A program made the position numbers and the translations under genes. 64,000 nt of DNA from Methylobacter tundripaludum SV96 (lineage in GTDB: Bacteria; Pseudomonadota; Gammaproteobacteria; Methylococcales; Methylomonadaceae). The notes under the pieces were generated by a model, which was given only the letters and a program-made list of their open reading frames with translations, was not told the origin of the DNA and did not search any database. Shown piece by piece: positions 1-9,606 of this stretch; within the stretch, counting starts at the first letter, position 1, and each line of letters starts with the position of its first letter. The DNA is taken from NCBI RefSeq assembly GCF_000190755.2, contig NZ_JH109152.1:1280167-1344166 (forward strand), given 5' to 3'.

Positions 1-472
1 GCCTCGCACTCACTTGAATCGGCATGATAAATTCCATAAAGGATTCACCGTTGCTTACATACTCATTAACCGTTGCCGTCTTTTGACCCGCCGCAAACAA
101 GTCCTCTTTTTCGGATAAAATCCCCATTTCCAACTGCGGCTTTAGCGTATGAATATACGCCCTCCCTGAGGCTTGCATTAATATGATGTAACGAAGCTCT
201 TTATTTTCCTGCACCGCATTTCTTAACTGGTCGGCAACCAGGGAAAGGTTGACGGAAGCGATGCCATTCTTAACTTGACCGGATAAATTACCGGATAAAA
301 TCTGCCCTCTATCGATTAGCCGTCCTTTCATCAGCGTAATGCGCTTTTCCAGTTCCTTCTCGAACACATCTTTTTGAAACTCAATCTGAATGAAGGTTAA
401 CAGCATCAATAAGGCGATAATTAAACCCACCATCGTAACGAGCAGCTTTCTAAAAATACTACGTTTAACCAT
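1..472 (-). CDS. Membrane-anchored sensor protein, N-terminal part only
   Basis: The reading frame is open on the minus strand from an ATG at 472 down to the window edge, giving about 157 residues of an incomplete protein. It begins with a short basic stretch (MVKRSIFRKLL) and one strongly hydrophobic helix at residues 9-27. A predominantly helical, charged region follows that looks like an extracytoplasmic sensor domain. This layout is typical of the N-terminus of histidine kinases, nucleotide cyclases or GGDEF proteins with a periplasmic sensor, but the output domain lies outside the window, so the class cannot be decided. The start is the first ATG after the upstream stop region. No function beyond signal sensing is claimed. 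Confidence 0.7.
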   Translation of the reverse strand, partial: MVKRSIFRKLLVTMVGLIIALLMLLTFIQIEFQKDVFEKELEKRITLMKGRLIDRGQILSGNLSGQVKNGIASVNLSLVADQLRNAVQENKELRYIILMQASGRAYIHTLKPQLEMGILSEKEDLFAAGQKTATVNEYVSNGESFMEFIMPIQVSAR

Positions 473-614
473 TTTGCTTAAACTCAAGATTGTATTGGGG
501 GGATTTATTTTGATTACTTGCGCTTACTTCTGACGGCATTATAAATCCAACTTTAAAAGCAGCCTGATTAATTGCACCGTTTCGGTTATTCTGTCAGCCA
601 TTTAATAAATCTCT

Positions 615-670
615 CGAAGACACGAAGTTTTTATCTTGATTTTTCTTCGCATGCTTCGTGGTTTTATGCT
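615..670. repeat. Partial copy of cacgaag palindromic repeat family
   Basis: This stretch carries the pattern cgaagacacgaag followed by a short spacer and cttcgtgg. The same pattern forms the core of longer elements at 17124-17213 and 35987-36096. It lies just upstream of the DNA glycosylase gene. The outer arms seen in the two longer copies are missing or degenerate here. Confidence 0.6.
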
Positions 671-689
671 TTAAGCCCCGTAGACCGAA

Positions 690-1217
690 ATGACAAAACC
701 ACTTTTATTGTGCTTCGAACCGATCGCAGATTCCAATGCCGAGATATTGATTCTGGGCAGCATGCCGGGACAGGAGTCTTTGGCGGCGAGTCAGTATTAT
801 GCGAATCGACGCAATGCCTTCTGGAAAATCATGGCGCAATTGCTTGGGTTTGATCCGGACGCTACATATGAAGATCGGCTACACGCGCTGAAAACAGCCC
901 GCATCGCACTCTGGGATGTGATGCAATCCTGTACGCGAGTCGGCAGCTTGGACGCAAAAATTGACAGCGGCTCCATCACTGTAAATGACTTTCAGAGCTT
1001 CTTTCATACGCACGACAAGATCCGTGCGGTGTTCTTCAACGGGGCAAAGGCGGAGTCGGCGTACCGGCAGTATGTTTTGCCTACCGTCAGCACCGCTTCA
1101 GTCAGCTACATGCGTCTCCCATCGACCAGCCCGGCGCATGCCTCTCTTTCCTATGAACAAAAGCTTCATGTATGGAGGACAGCGTTGAACGCTGTCGACC
1201 GGAATAAGCCTGTTTAA
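690..1217 (+). CDS. DNA-deoxyinosine (hypoxanthine) glycosylase, UDG superfamily
   Basis: A 175-residue protein of the uracil-DNA glycosylase superfamily, closest in pattern to the family 6 hypoxanthine-DNA glycosylases. The N-terminal motif ILGSMPGQESLAASQYYAN (residues 20-39) and the adjacent RRNAFW form the active-site region. Asn39 is the likely catalytic or water-positioning residue, inferred from the family. The C-terminal LPSTSPAHA motif is the second conserved loop that contacts the DNA minor groove. The enzyme would remove deaminated adenine (hypoxanthine) from DNA to start base excision repair. It stands alone between a repeat and the convergent tusA-like gene. The start ATG at 690 leaves little leader before the GSMPG motif, as is usual for the family. 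Confidence 0.85.
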   Translation: MTKPLLLCFEPIADSNAEILILGSMPGQESLAASQYYANRRNAFWKIMAQLLGFDPDATYEDRLHALKTARIALWDVMQSCTRVGSLDAKIDSGSITVNDFQSFFHTHDKIRAVFFNGAKAESAYRQYVLPTVSTASVSYMRLPSTSPAHASLSYEQKLHVWRTALNAVDRNKPV

Positions 1218-1256
1218 GCGGCAGCGCGAAGTGAATGAACTTATCCCCGGCCTATG

Positions 1257-1487
1257 CTATTTCTTTTTGAAATAAAAAACCTGCTTATTGGATTCTCTTA
1301 TCAATTGAATAATTTGATGCCCGGTCTGGTCGGCATAAACGCCAAAATCCAAGTGCGCAGCCGGATCGGTTGCGATCACTTTGACGACATCGCCGCTGGC
1401 CATGTCCATCAAGGCTTTTTTCAGGCGCAACAAGGGTAATGGACAAGTCAAACCGCTGGCATCTACTTCCAGGTTAAATTCGATCAT
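1257..1487 (-). CDS. TusA/SirA/YedF-family sulfur carrier protein
   Basis: A 76-residue protein with the TusA-family fold. The Cys-Pro-x-Pro motif (C15-P-L-P) sits in the first helix, where the cysteine accepts persulfide sulfur. TusA proteins relay sulfur for tRNA thiolation, molybdenum cofactor synthesis or sulfur oxidation. The sequence alone does not separate these roles. The gene is convergent with the DNA glycosylase and divergent from cysG with an 82-bp gap. Its length matches the family (about 75-85 residues). The true TusA of tRNA modification cannot be told from a paralogue without comparison, so no symbol is given. Confidence 0.88.
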   Translation of the reverse strand: MIEFNLEVDASGLTCPLPLLRLKKALMDMASGDVVKVIATDPAAHLDFGVYADQTGHQIIQLIRESNKQVFYFKKK

Positions 1488-1569
1488 AGGTTTATTTTAA
1501 GTTTTCTCAACTAAGTTTGGTGCGCTTATAATACCATCCTCTTTTAAATCCAAGAATCATCATAACTAA

Positions 1570-2964
1570 ATGGATTATTTCCCTGTATTTTTAAAGCTTA
1601 AAGACCAGCCTTGCCTGGTTGTTGGTGCGGGCGAAATCGCCGCCCGGAAAATTGAATTGTTGGCACGAGCCGGCGCAAAAATCACCGTGATAGCCAGGGA
1701 GATAAGTCCCACGGTATTAAGCCTGCAAGCGACGCATAACTTAACGCTGCTGCAAAAGTCATTCTCCCCTGCCGATCTTGGCGAATTCAGGCTGGTGGTA
1801 TCGGCAACCGATAATACGGAGACCAATTGCCTGGTTGCCAAAACGGCGACGGACCAAAATATCCCTGTCAACGTGGTCGATAATCCCGAGCTGTGCAGCT
1901 TCATTTTTCCGGCCATTATCGACCGCTCGCCGATTATTGCCGCGGTATCCTCCGGCGGTGCCGCACCGGTATTAGCCCGTTTGCTCAGGGCTAAAATAGA
2001 AACCGTGATTCCTCCCGCCTATGGTCGGCTTGCCGGTCTGGCTGACAAGTTCAGGGATAAGGTCAAACAGCATATTAAGCAACCCGCACAACGCAGGATC
2101 TTCTGGGAAAATGTCTTGCAGGGTTCGATCGCTGAACTGGTCTTCTCCGGCAAGGAACAGGAGGCCGAACAGCAATTAGAGCAGACCCTGCTCAAGCAAA
2201 AAGAAAACCCAAACCTCGGCGAAGTCTATCTGGTTGGCGCCGGCCCCGGCGCACCTGACTTGTTGACTTTCCGCGCACTACGGTTGATGCAACAGGCCGA
2301 TGTCGTTGTCTATGACCGACTGGTTTCGCCGGAAATTCTCGATTTGGCCCGCCGGGATGCCGAAAAGATTTATGTCGGCAAACAACGGCAATATCATGCG
2401 CTTCCGCAGGAATCCATCAATACCCTGCTGGCTGATTTGGCTAAAGCAGGAAAACGGGTGGTGCGCTTAAAAGGCGGCGATCCGTTCATATTCGGCCGCG
2501 GCGGCGAAGAAATTGAAACCTTGATGCAGCAAGGCATTAATTTTCAGGTCGTTCCCGGCATTACCGCCGCTTCCGGCTGTGCAACCTACTCGGGCATCCC
2601 GCTAACCCATCGGGATCATGCCCAATCCTGCACCTTTGTCACCGGCCACCTGAAGGATAATTCCGTCAATTTAAACTGGACGCAACTTGCAGCGCCTAAT
2701 CAAACCATCGTCATCTATATGGGGCTGGCTGGTCTGGAAAAAATCTGCCAGTCTTTAATTGCGCACGGCAGCCCCAAAGATTTACCTATTGCCCTTGTTC
2801 AACAAGGCACCACGTCCAACCAGCGGGTGATTACCGGCACCCTGGAGACATTACCGGACAAAGTTGCCGGTCAGGACATCAAGCCGCCCACTTTGATTAT
2901 TATCGGCACGGTAGTAACCCTTCATGACAAGCTGAGCTGGTTTCAGACCCGCCGACTTGATTAA
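1570..2964 (+). CDS. cysG: Siroheme synthase, multifunctional CysG
   Basis: A 464-residue fusion that converts uroporphyrinogen III to siroheme, the cofactor of sulfite and nitrite reductases. Residues 1-205 are the Met8-like precorrin-2 dehydrogenase/sirohydrochlorin ferrochelatase, with the NAD-binding motif [12 protein letters not shown] near residue 16 and the family motif [14 protein letters not shown] near 125. Residues about 217-455 are the S-adenosylmethionine uroporphyrinogen methyltransferase, starting [15 protein letters not shown], with [13 protein letters not shown] and the GITAASG motif. The length equals that of E. coli CysG and both halves look intact. The start ATG at 1570 directly precedes the conserved [10 protein letters not shown] opening. 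Confidence 0.96.
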   Translation: MDYFPVFLKLKDQPCLVVGAGEIAARKIELLARAGAKITVIAREISPTVLSLQATHNLTLLQKSFSPADLGEFRLVVSATDNTETNCLVAKTATDQNIPVNVVDNPELCSFIFPAIIDRSPIIAAVSSGGAAPVLARLLRAKIETVIPPAYGRLAGLADKFRDKVKQHIKQPAQRRIFWENVLQGSIAELVFSGKEQEAEQQLEQTLLKQKENPNLGEVYLVGAGPGAPDLLTFRALRLMQQADVVVYDRLVSPEILDLARRDAEKIYVGKQRQYHALPQESINTLLADLAKAGKRVVRLKGGDPFIFGRGGEEIETLMQQGINFQVVPGITAASGCATYSGIPLTHRDHAQSCTFVTGHLKDNSVNLNWTQLAAPNQTIVIYMGLAGLEKICQSLIAHGSPKDLPIALVQQGTTSNQRVITGTLETLPDKVAGQDIKPPTLIIIGTVVTLHDKLSWFQTRRLD

Positions 2965-3182
2965 CTATTGTTTGTCATACCTTAACTTAAAGGCCGATTA
3001 AACGATTCAGTTATCATTCATAGCCGTTGTCGATAATATAACTCAGGGAAAATAAATAAATAAAACAATTGAATTTTCCCGCCAAATTCCCTATGCTTTC
3101 ACGGTTTAACTTTTAATCGAACTGTTATTTTCTTCAACAATAAACAGCAGTTCTTTTTTTACTACCAAGAGGAGAGGTCAAC

Positions 3183-3521
3183 ATGAAAAAAACATTAGGT
3201 ACACTAGCTGGTATCGCTTTACTCGCTTTAAGTGGACAAGTATTTGCCGACGAAGCTAGCGATGTGGGTAAGAAAATTTATGAACGCGCTTTCGGTCGCG
3301 GTTGCGGCACTTGCCACGATATCGCTTCAAATCCACAGTTAACTGCTTTAATTAAAGCCGGCCAATTGGACAGAGCGAAATTCGAAACCGTTCTGAAAGA
3401 AGGTAAAGGCGGCATGCCGAAAGCTATCGCTGAAATCATGAAAAATCCAGCCGTTGTTAAAGCTGGATACGGCGAAGACCAAGCTGTTGATGCTCTGTAC
3501 AAATATCTGGGCGGCAACTAA
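3183..3521 (+). CDS. Small periplasmic c-type cytochrome
   Basis: A 112-residue exported monoheme cytochrome c. Residues 1-22 are a Sec signal peptide ending in VFA. The heme-binding site is C41-G-T-C44-H45, and M78 in the KGGMPK segment is the likely sixth iron ligand, the usual class I arrangement. A strong ribosome-binding site (gaggagagg) lies just before the ATG, and a strong terminator follows the stop, so the gene appears monocistronic and well expressed. Its partner is not indicated by the neighbours (cysG upstream, an unknown membrane protein convergent). It could feed a terminal oxidase or accept electrons from a periplasmic dehydrogenase. That assignment is inference. Confidence 0.9.
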   Translation: MKKTLGTLAGIALLALSGQVFADEASDVGKKIYERAFGRGCGTCHDIASNPQLTALIKAGQLDRAKFETVLKEGKGGMPKAIAEIMKNPAVVKAGYGEDQAVDALYKYLGGN

Positions 3522-3541
3522 AACCCGGATCGACAGACCAT

Positions 3542-3583
3542 AAAAAAGCCGCCCCAATATACAAACCGGGGCGGCTTTTTTTT
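3542..3583 (+). terminator. Intrinsic terminator after cytochrome c gene
   Basis: The ten-base stem aagccgcccc pairs with ggggcggctt across a short loop and is followed by eight or more T. A run of A precedes the stem, so it can also end transcription from the convergent gene on the minus strand. Confidence 0.93.
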
Positions 3584-3602
3584 GTGTCCGAAAAACCGAA
3601 AA

Positions 3603-4214
3603 TCAATCCTTACCCAAATAACTTGTTTTGCTTTCTTTATAAGGTAACCGGTTACGATTTTTAATCCAGATACCCGCAACTGCCGCCAGCATCAACCCGC
3701 AAGAAGCAATAGTCAAATAGATCAGACGTTTTAATTGGGACATTTCCTGCATTAGCTGCTCATTGGAAACGACCGCCTTTCCCTTCTTGGTGGACTCTGA
3801 ATAGGAACGGAGAACTTTAAGGTCATTCTTCAAATCTTCTATGGTCCCTATAGAACTGGAAACGGAACCCACCCGGAGACTCTCTTCCAACGCGTTCAAT
3901 TTACTTTCAATTGAACCGCTGACCAAGCCGACAAGCTGTCCTTTCAGGGCGTTAACTTCCGCTGACATCACGGGATTCATCTCAGCCGCATAGGTCTCGG
4001 TAGCCGTGGCGTTTTTATAGCGATTTAAGAAGTTATCGGTTGGGAACAATAAAAAGCCCCCTATCAAAACAACAACCATCAAGGAACAGATTATAGTCAG
4101 CAACAATCTGTTAACTTTCATTAATGCATGATGCGAAGGTATTCTTTGCAGAACCGTAGAAGCATTGCCTGGCAATCCCTCTACGACTGAATTTATCTTA
4201 TCTTTATCACTCAT
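3603..4214 (-). CDS. Unknown protein with two membrane helices and a periplasmic coiled region
   Basis: A 203-residue protein I do not recognise. It has a cytoplasmic N-terminus of about 35 residues and a first hydrophobic helix at roughly 37-57. A helical, charged loop of about 105 residues follows, rich in Leu, Ser and Glu, and a second hydrophobic helix lies at roughly 164-185. The protein ends in a short basic tail. The arrangement resembles a membrane protein with a large helical extracytoplasmic segment, as in some chemoreceptor-like or envelope-organising proteins, but there is no signalling domain. It is monocistronic between the cytochrome terminator and the argG terminator region. 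Confidence 0.7.
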   Translation of the reverse strand: MSDKDKINSVVEGLPGNASTVLQRIPSHHALMKVNRLLLTIICSLMVVVLIGGFLLFPTDNFLNRYKNATATETYAAEMNPVMSAEVNALKGQLVGLVSGSIESKLNALEESLRVGSVSSSIGTIEDLKNDLKVLRSYSESTKKGKAVVSNEQLMQEMSQLKRLIYLTIASCGLMLAAVAGIWIKNRNRLPYKESKTSYLGKD

Positions 4215-4368
4215 TAATTACTTCCTCTCGAACCAGGAACCCATGGCAACCAACCATCCTGCCCGAACAATTATTATTTTTATAACAAACCCTGTCGGCA
4301 GTAGTGCTTACCTGACTCGCGATTATACAAGTTTAATCGACAAATTCTGCATTTTATTTAAATACAAA

Positions 4369-4399
4369 GGCAGCATAAGATTTCAAACCTTATGCTGCC
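4369..4399 (-). terminator. Intrinsic terminator after argG
   Basis: The stem ggcagcataag pairs perfectly with cttatgctgcc across a 9-base loop. Read on the minus strand it lies just after the argG stop and is followed by a T-rich stretch. Confidence 0.85.
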
Positions 4400-4406
4400 T
4401 GTCGCA

Positions 4407-5621
4407 TTAACGTAATCGCTTGGCAGCGGCTATTCTCATTCTCAGCGCGTTTAACTTGATAAAGCCCTCGGCATCTTTTTGATTATATGCGCCGCCATCA
4501 TCTTCAAACGTCGCAATACTTTCATCAAACAGGCTGTCGGTATCGGAAGCGCGACCGACAACGACTACATTGCCCTTATAAAGCTTGAGCCTGACTTTGC
4601 CGTTAACGTTCGCCTGAGACGCATCTATCATGGTTTGCATCATTTCCCGCTCAGGACTCCACCAGTAACCGTTATAGACTAAAGAAGCATAGCGCGGCAT
4701 CAGCTCGTCCTTTAAATGCGCCACTTCCCTGTCCAGCGTTAATGATTCAATCGCACGATGCGCTTTGAGCATCACCGTACCGGCCGGTGTTTCATAACAG
4801 CCGCGCGATTTCATGCCGACATAGCGGTTTTCCACGATATCCAATCGACCGATGCCGTTTGCGCCGGCAACCTTGTTTAATTGCTCCATCACTGTCGCAG
4901 GCGAGCAAGGTACGTCATCAATGGCGACAATATCGCCCTGACGGTAAGTCAGCTCAATGTAAGTCGGTTTGTCGGGTGCGGATTCAGGCGAAACCGTCCA
5001 GCGCCACATATCCTCTTCAGGCTCCGCCCAAGGATCTTCCAGAACCCGGCCCTCGTAAGAAATATGCAGTAAATTGGCATCCATCGAATAAGGCGAGGTT
5101 TTACCTTTCTTCATTTCCACCGGAATTTTATGTTTTTCGGCATAGTCCAGCAACGTTTGACGGGAGGTTAAATCCCATTCCCGCCAAGGCGCAATAATCT
5201 GTATATCGGGACGCAGTGCGTAAGCGCCCAGCTCAAAGCGTACCTGGTCGTTACCTTTGCCTGTTGCGCCGTGAGAAATGGCATTCGCACCGGTTTCATT
5301 GGCGATTTCGATGAGCCGCTTGGCGATTAAAGGACGGGCAATTGATGTGCCCAGTAAATATTCGCCCTCGTAAACCGTATTGGCGCGAAACATCGGAAAA
5401 ACATAATCGCGCGCAAAGTCTTCGCGCAAATCTTCAATGTAAATATCTTTAATACCCATCGCTTGCGCTTTGGCTCGCGCAGGTTCCACTTCTTCGCCCT
5501 GCCCCAAATCAGCTGTAAAAGTAACCACTTCACAGTCATAAACATCCTGCAACCACTTAAGAATAACGGAAGTATCCAGACCTCCGGAATAAGCTAATAC
5601 AACTTTATTGATTTCCGACAT
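4407..5621 (-). CDS. argG: Argininosuccinate synthase
   Basis: A 404-residue enzyme that joins citrulline and aspartate with ATP to make argininosuccinate, the penultimate step of arginine synthesis. The ATP pyrophosphatase P-loop [10 protein letters not shown] is at residues 9-18, and the citrulline/aspartate-binding motifs [15 protein letters not shown] and [11 protein letters not shown] are intact. The length is the normal one for the bacterial short type (about 400 residues). The gene stands alone with its own terminator, as is common for argG in gammaproteobacteria. Confidence 0.97.
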   Translation of the reverse strand: MSEINKVVLAYSGGLDTSVILKWLQDVYDCEVVTFTADLGQGEEVEPARAKAQAMGIKDIYIEDLREDFARDYVFPMFRANTVYEGEYLLGTSIARPLIAKRLIEIANETGANAISHGATGKGNDQVRFELGAYALRPDIQIIAPWREWDLTSRQTLLDYAEKHKIPVEMKKGKTSPYSMDANLLHISYEGRVLEDPWAEPEEDMWRWTVSPESAPDKPTYIELTYRQGDIVAIDDVPCSPATVMEQLNKVAGANGIGRLDIVENRYVGMKSRGCYETPAGTVMLKAHRAIESLTLDREVAHLKDELMPRYASLVYNGYWWSPEREMMQTMIDASQANVNGKVRLKLYKGNVVVVGRASDTDSLFDESIATFEDDGGAYNQKDAEGFIKLNALRMRIAAAKRLR

Positions 5622-5769
5622 AACACCTATACCCTGAGTTAAAAATGTTGCAAATTATACCTGAAAATACAGGTTTCGGCAGTAACACAGGCGTGATTAA
5701 AAGTACGGGGAGTTCATTGCAACTGATGCAAAAAAATTTGCATCAACAATCTGCGCCTTATTCGAACTA

Positions 5770-8700
5770 TTATTCCAGCAATAACCTGACAAACTCGTCA
5801 GCCGGTACAGGTTTGCTTTTGAGATAGCCTTGGTAAGCGTCGCAGCCTTTGTCCTGCAAGAATGCCAATTGCTCGACCGTCTCCACGCCTTCCGCCAGGA
5901 CTTTAAAGCCCAGCATATGTCCCATAGCGATAATAGTGGCGGCAATTTCCATATCATCTTGAAGATGGGGAATATCATCGATAAAGCTCTTGTCTATTTT
6001 CAACGAGTCCAAAGGAAAATGCTTGAGATAAGCCAATGACGAATAACCGGTGCCGAAGTCGTCAATAGCGAAACGCACACCCTGGGAACGTAAATCATTC
6101 AGGAGTCCCATAACCTTACTTTGGCTCTCCATCAGTCCGCTTTCGGTCATTTCCAGCTCCAGCTGCTCTGCCGGAAAACCGGTTTCATTCAGTACCGTAG
6201 TAACCAAAGCACCAATATCAGACCGACGGAATTGGTGAGCGGATACATTGACTGCCAAGGTTAACGGCGGTAAACCCGCATCCAGCCATTGCCTGCCTTG
6301 GCGACAGGTTTCCCGTAATACCCATGCGCCAATCTCCAGAATCAGGCCGGTTTCTTCGGCCAGGGGAATAAAGTGGATCGGCGCAATCAGTCCCTCAATC
6401 GGGTCCAGCCAGCGCACTAACGCTTCCGCTCCGATGATGCGTCCTGTGACAATATCAACCTGCGGCTGGTAGAAAACCCGCAATTCCTGCTGCTCAATGG
6501 CTTTGCGTAACCGGGCTTCCAGCGCGATGCGCTGACGGGCCGCCAAGGTCAGGTCTTCGGAATAATAGGCAAAACAGCCGCGTCCTTCCGCCTTGGCTTT
6601 ATTCAGCGCCGCATCGGCGTAACTGATCAACGTGTCGGGGTTGTCGCCGTGCTGAGGATACAGGCTTATACCAACGCTGGCAGTAATGTGTATCTCATCG
6701 CCTTGGCTTAAATAGAAAGGCTTGCTCAAAATAGCGATAACCTGTTCAGCCACCCGCGCAGCATCTTCCGTGTGCGTAATGTCTTCCAGCAGCATGATAA
6801 ACTCATCGCCACCCAGGTGGGCAAGCAAGTCCACTTTACGTAATCTGGCAACTATGTCTACTTTACGCAACCGGGTCGCTATTCGTGTAGCGACTTGCTG
6901 CAGCAGTTCGTCACCGGCCAGATACCCCAAACTGTCGTTAATCACTTTGAATCGATCCAAATCCAGCATCATCAACGCAAGTTGTTTGCCGTCGCGTCGC
7001 TCCACTTCGATGCTGTGTTTCAATCGCTCCAGCAGCAGACGGCGGTTAGGCAACTTGGTCAGCGAGTCATAGAAAACCAGGTCGTGAATAGTTTCCTCCG
7101 CCTTTTTATGCTGGGAAATGTCATCAAAAGTCCCAACGTAATTGACCACATTGCCCTCAGCATTGGTCACGGCGGTAATGGTAATCCGTTCGGGATAGAC
7201 ATCACCGCACTTGCGTCGGTTCCAGATTTCGGACTGCCAGTATCCGTCACGAACCAAGCTTTCCCACATGGTTTGATAAAACTTCGCATCCTGATAACCG
7301 GACTTGAGCAATGCAGGCGTCTGGCCGATGGCTTCTTCGGCGCTGTACCCGGTGATCCGGACAAATGCCTGATTGACCTTGAGAATAACCTGATGGGTAT
7401 CAGTGATCATCATGGCCTCCTGAGTCTCGAAGGCGATAGCGGCAATACGAAGATCGGCTTCAGCTTGTTTGCGCTCGGTTATGTCGCGAATGATACCAGT
7501 GACGAACCAACCTTCAGAAGCCTCCCACTTTGCCAGCGAAAGTTCCAGCGGAAATTCGCTCCCATCCTTACGCAGCCCTGCCAATTCGACTGTCTTGTCG
7601 TTAATGTGCGACACTCCGCCCGATAACACCCGCTCCATACCGATAAGATGCGGATCATGGTATCGAGGCGGCATCAGTAAGGTCAACGGCTGACCGCTAA
7701 CTTCGGTTTCCGTATAACCAAAAATAGTCTCTGCGCCCCGGTTCCAGCCGGTAATATTTCCCGCACTATTAGTTGTAATAATGGCATCGCTGGCGGAATA
7801 GGTCACCGCCCGGTATCGCGCCTCGCGCTCCAGCACCTTCTGCTCGGCCTTCTTGCGCTCATTGATGTCATATAACACAACCAGATGAACGCTCCCCAAG
7901 GACTGCTTGATGGACGAGGCATTCGCCAGCACGGTTTTAGTCGATCCGCTATGACACCGTATATTGAGCTCTACAGGATTGAATTGACTGTCATCATGCA
8001 ACACTGTTTCCAGCGTTGTTTGCCAGGTAGCCGCCATCCATTCCCGGTATTCCGGATCCGGGCTTGCCTTTGCCCACCAATCAGTCAGGGTTGGAATATC
8101 CTCCAACGTGTAACCGAAGGTTTGAATAAACGCAGGATTCAGGAAGGTGATGTTTTGCTGGTCGTCATTCAGCACCATAGGAACCGGAGAAGCATCAATG
8201 ATTGAGCGCAGCCTTGTTTCGCTGGCCTTGTCTTCAAGGCGAGCCGCAAGCAGCGCATTAAAACCATCGGCCATTTCGTTGAAGCTGTCGCCAACCTGAC
8301 GAAGTTCGTCGCGCGTACCCAGATTAATACGTTCGCGCATATCACCACCGGCGAACACGCGCGCCGAACGGGTAAGCGACTGAATACTGCCGATCATGGC
8401 GTAATAAATACCTATCAGAAAATAATGCACCACCAGTAACAACAGGACGGCAATACCGATACTAACGTGCAATTTATTTTTTGTATGTTGAATGCGCGCA
8501 GTAATCAACGCTTCCGTCTTTGGCAGCAAGGTCTGATCCATCTGCCGATAACCTTTGTCGATAGCTGCCGTGGCCATCTTAAAGAAGTCTTCAGGACTCG
8601 TGACAAAATGCTCGGTGATAATATCCGACTGCACAAGATCGACAATCTGACGCGCCGAATCGACTATATCTTCGGTTGCCGCCAGCAGCGGATTTTGTAT

Positions 8701-9426
8701 TTCAGGATTGAATTGACCGGTCTTCTCAAGATTGATCGCAAGAAACTTAAGCGCGTGACGAAGTTCGGCAATCAGGGCAATCATCTCGGCTTGCTGATAG
8801 GCCGAGATTTGCTTTTGGGTCAAAATACCGGTGCCGAAGGCGCGTATCCGTCCGAGCCTCTCAAGTGCCAGCGGCAGTTTATTGATGGTCGTATCGATCA
8901 AGTAAAACGCATCGGCATCCGAGTCAAAGGTCAGCGCATAGTCATCAGCGACGCGCACCTCAAATACCAGCATCCGGTCGATCAAGTCGGTATGTGTGCT
9001 GAAGTTTTCGTCCACCGTCCAGTGAGACCAACCTTTTTGTAAACTATTCCAATCGGCTTTAAGTCGCACCCAGTCTTCGCTTAAAACCAGGCTGGTAGAT
9101 AGCCCCCGTTCTATCGCGTCAAAAGCCGCAGCTGTTTCAATTTCCTTGGCATCGCATTGATTGCGCATCGCTTCATTGCCGCCGAGAACGCCTGTCGACA
9201 ACCCACGGTGCTGTTGCATAAATTGCACGCTGCTGGAAATGGGCTTGATCAATTCAAGGCCTTCCAATTGTCGTTGCGAGGTACGGGCAACCTGATTAAG
9301 GCTCGCGTAAAGACTGTACACGACCACGGTAATCGCGACGAGATATATCAGCCCCAGCACCATGAATTTTCTGGTGTAATCCAGCCGGTTCATCAGGGCA
9401 ATAGCAGGGGAAAACAACTTATTCAT
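5770..9426 (-). CDS. Membrane HAMP-PAS-GGDEF-EAL cyclic-di-GMP signalling protein
   Basis: A 1218-residue protein likely to make and/or degrade c-di-GMP. Two membrane helices (about residues 20-42 and 318-340) flank a large helical periplasmic region. A HAMP segment (about 345-395) and three PAS domains (about 410-525, 540-655 and 660-780) follow. The GGDEF domain (about 785-955) keeps LGGDEF near 870-875. The EAL domain (about 975-1215) keeps GAEALVRW near 1000 and the DDFGTGYSS loop, so both active sites look competent. The inhibitory RxxD site five residues before GGDEF is present twice because of a 27-bp tandem duplication at 6820-6873. The gene is single, with no cognate regulator beside it. 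Links to flagellar motility are plausible but inferred. Confidence 0.95.
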   Translation of the reverse strand: MNKLFSPAIALMNRLDYTRKFMVLGLIYLVAITVVVYSLYASLNQVARTSQRQLEGLELIKPISSSVQFMQQHRGLSTGVLGGNEAMRNQCDAKEIETAAAFDAIERGLSTSLVLSEDWVRLKADWNSLQKGWSHWTVDENFSTHTDLIDRMLVFEVRVADDYALTFDSDADAFYLIDTTINKLPLALERLGRIRAFGTGILTQKQISAYQQAEMIALIAELRHALKFLAINLEKTGQFNPEIQNPLLAATEDIVDSARQIVDLVQSDIITEHFVTSPEDFFKMATAAIDKGYRQMDQTLLPKTEALITARIQHTKNKLHVSIGIAVLLLLVVHYFLIGIYYAMIGSIQSLTRSARVFAGGDMRERINLGTRDELRQVGDSFNEMADGFNALLAARLEDKASETRLRSIIDASPVPMVLNDDQQNITFLNPAFIQTFGYTLEDIPTLTDWWAKASPDPEYREWMAATWQTTLETVLHDDSQFNPVELNIRCHSGSTKTVLANASSIKQSLGSVHLVVLYDINERKKAEQKVLEREARYRAVTYSASDAIITTNSAGNITGWNRGAETIFGYTETEVSGQPLTLLMPPRYHDPHLIGMERVLSGGVSHINDKTVELAGLRKDGSEFPLELSLAKWEASEGWFVTGIIRDITERKQAEADLRIAAIAFETQEAMMITDTHQVILKVNQAFVRITGYSAEEAIGQTPALLKSGYQDAKFYQTMWESLVRDGYWQSEIWNRRKCGDVYPERITITAVTNAEGNVVNYVGTFDDISQHKKAEETIHDLVFYDSLTKLPNRRLLLERLKHSIEVERRDGKQLALMMLDLDRFKVINDSLGYLAGDELLQQVATRIATRLRKVDIVARLRKVDLLAHLGGDEFIMLLEDITHTEDAARVAEQVIAILSKPFYLSQGDEIHITASVGISLYPQHGDNPDTLISYADAALNKAKAEGRGCFAYYSEDLTLAARQRIALEARLRKAIEQQELRVFYQPQVDIVTGRIIGAEALVRWLDPIEGLIAPIHFIPLAEETGLILEIGAWVLRETCRQGRQWLDAGLPPLTLAVNVSAHQFRRSDIGALVTTVLNETGFPAEQLELEMTESGLMESQSKVMGLLNDLRSQGVRFAIDDFGTGYSSLAYLKHFPLDSLKIDKSFIDDIPHLQDDMEIAATIIAMGHMLGFKVLAEGVETVEQLAFLQDKGCDAYQGYLKSKPVPADEFVRLLLE
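6820..6873 (-). repeat. 27-bp tandem duplication within the GGDEF domain
   Basis: Two adjacent 27-bp units (6847-6873 and 6820-6846) encode RLRKVDIVA and RLRKVDLLA. Each unit contains an RKVD copy of the RxxD I-site. The units differ at several third positions, so the duplication is not brand new. The copy nearest the GGDEF motif keeps the canonical five-residue spacing. Confidence 0.85.
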
Positions 9427-9606
9427 TGTTCTTTATTTCCTTAATTCACGACATCTGAACATGATATGGCGGCAAAAAGCCAAATCCATTGTAAACATGG
9501 GACTGATGACACATTCTTCCTGATTGAACATCCCGTTACTGTTTTAAATTGAGTCGGTGAGCAAATATTTTTATCGAGCACTTACGCAGGATAACGATGC
9601 CCGATT

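Noticed and set aside
6895-7626. A 243-codon plus-strand open frame within the PAS/GGDEF gene
   Set aside because: It is antisense to a gene with full domain conservation, has no ribosome-binding site and its translation has no recognisable pattern. It is a shadow of codon bias.
8467-9042. A 191-codon plus-strand open frame opposite the sensor region of the same gene
   Set aside because: Same reason: the minus-strand protein continues through it with a sensible membrane and helical pattern.
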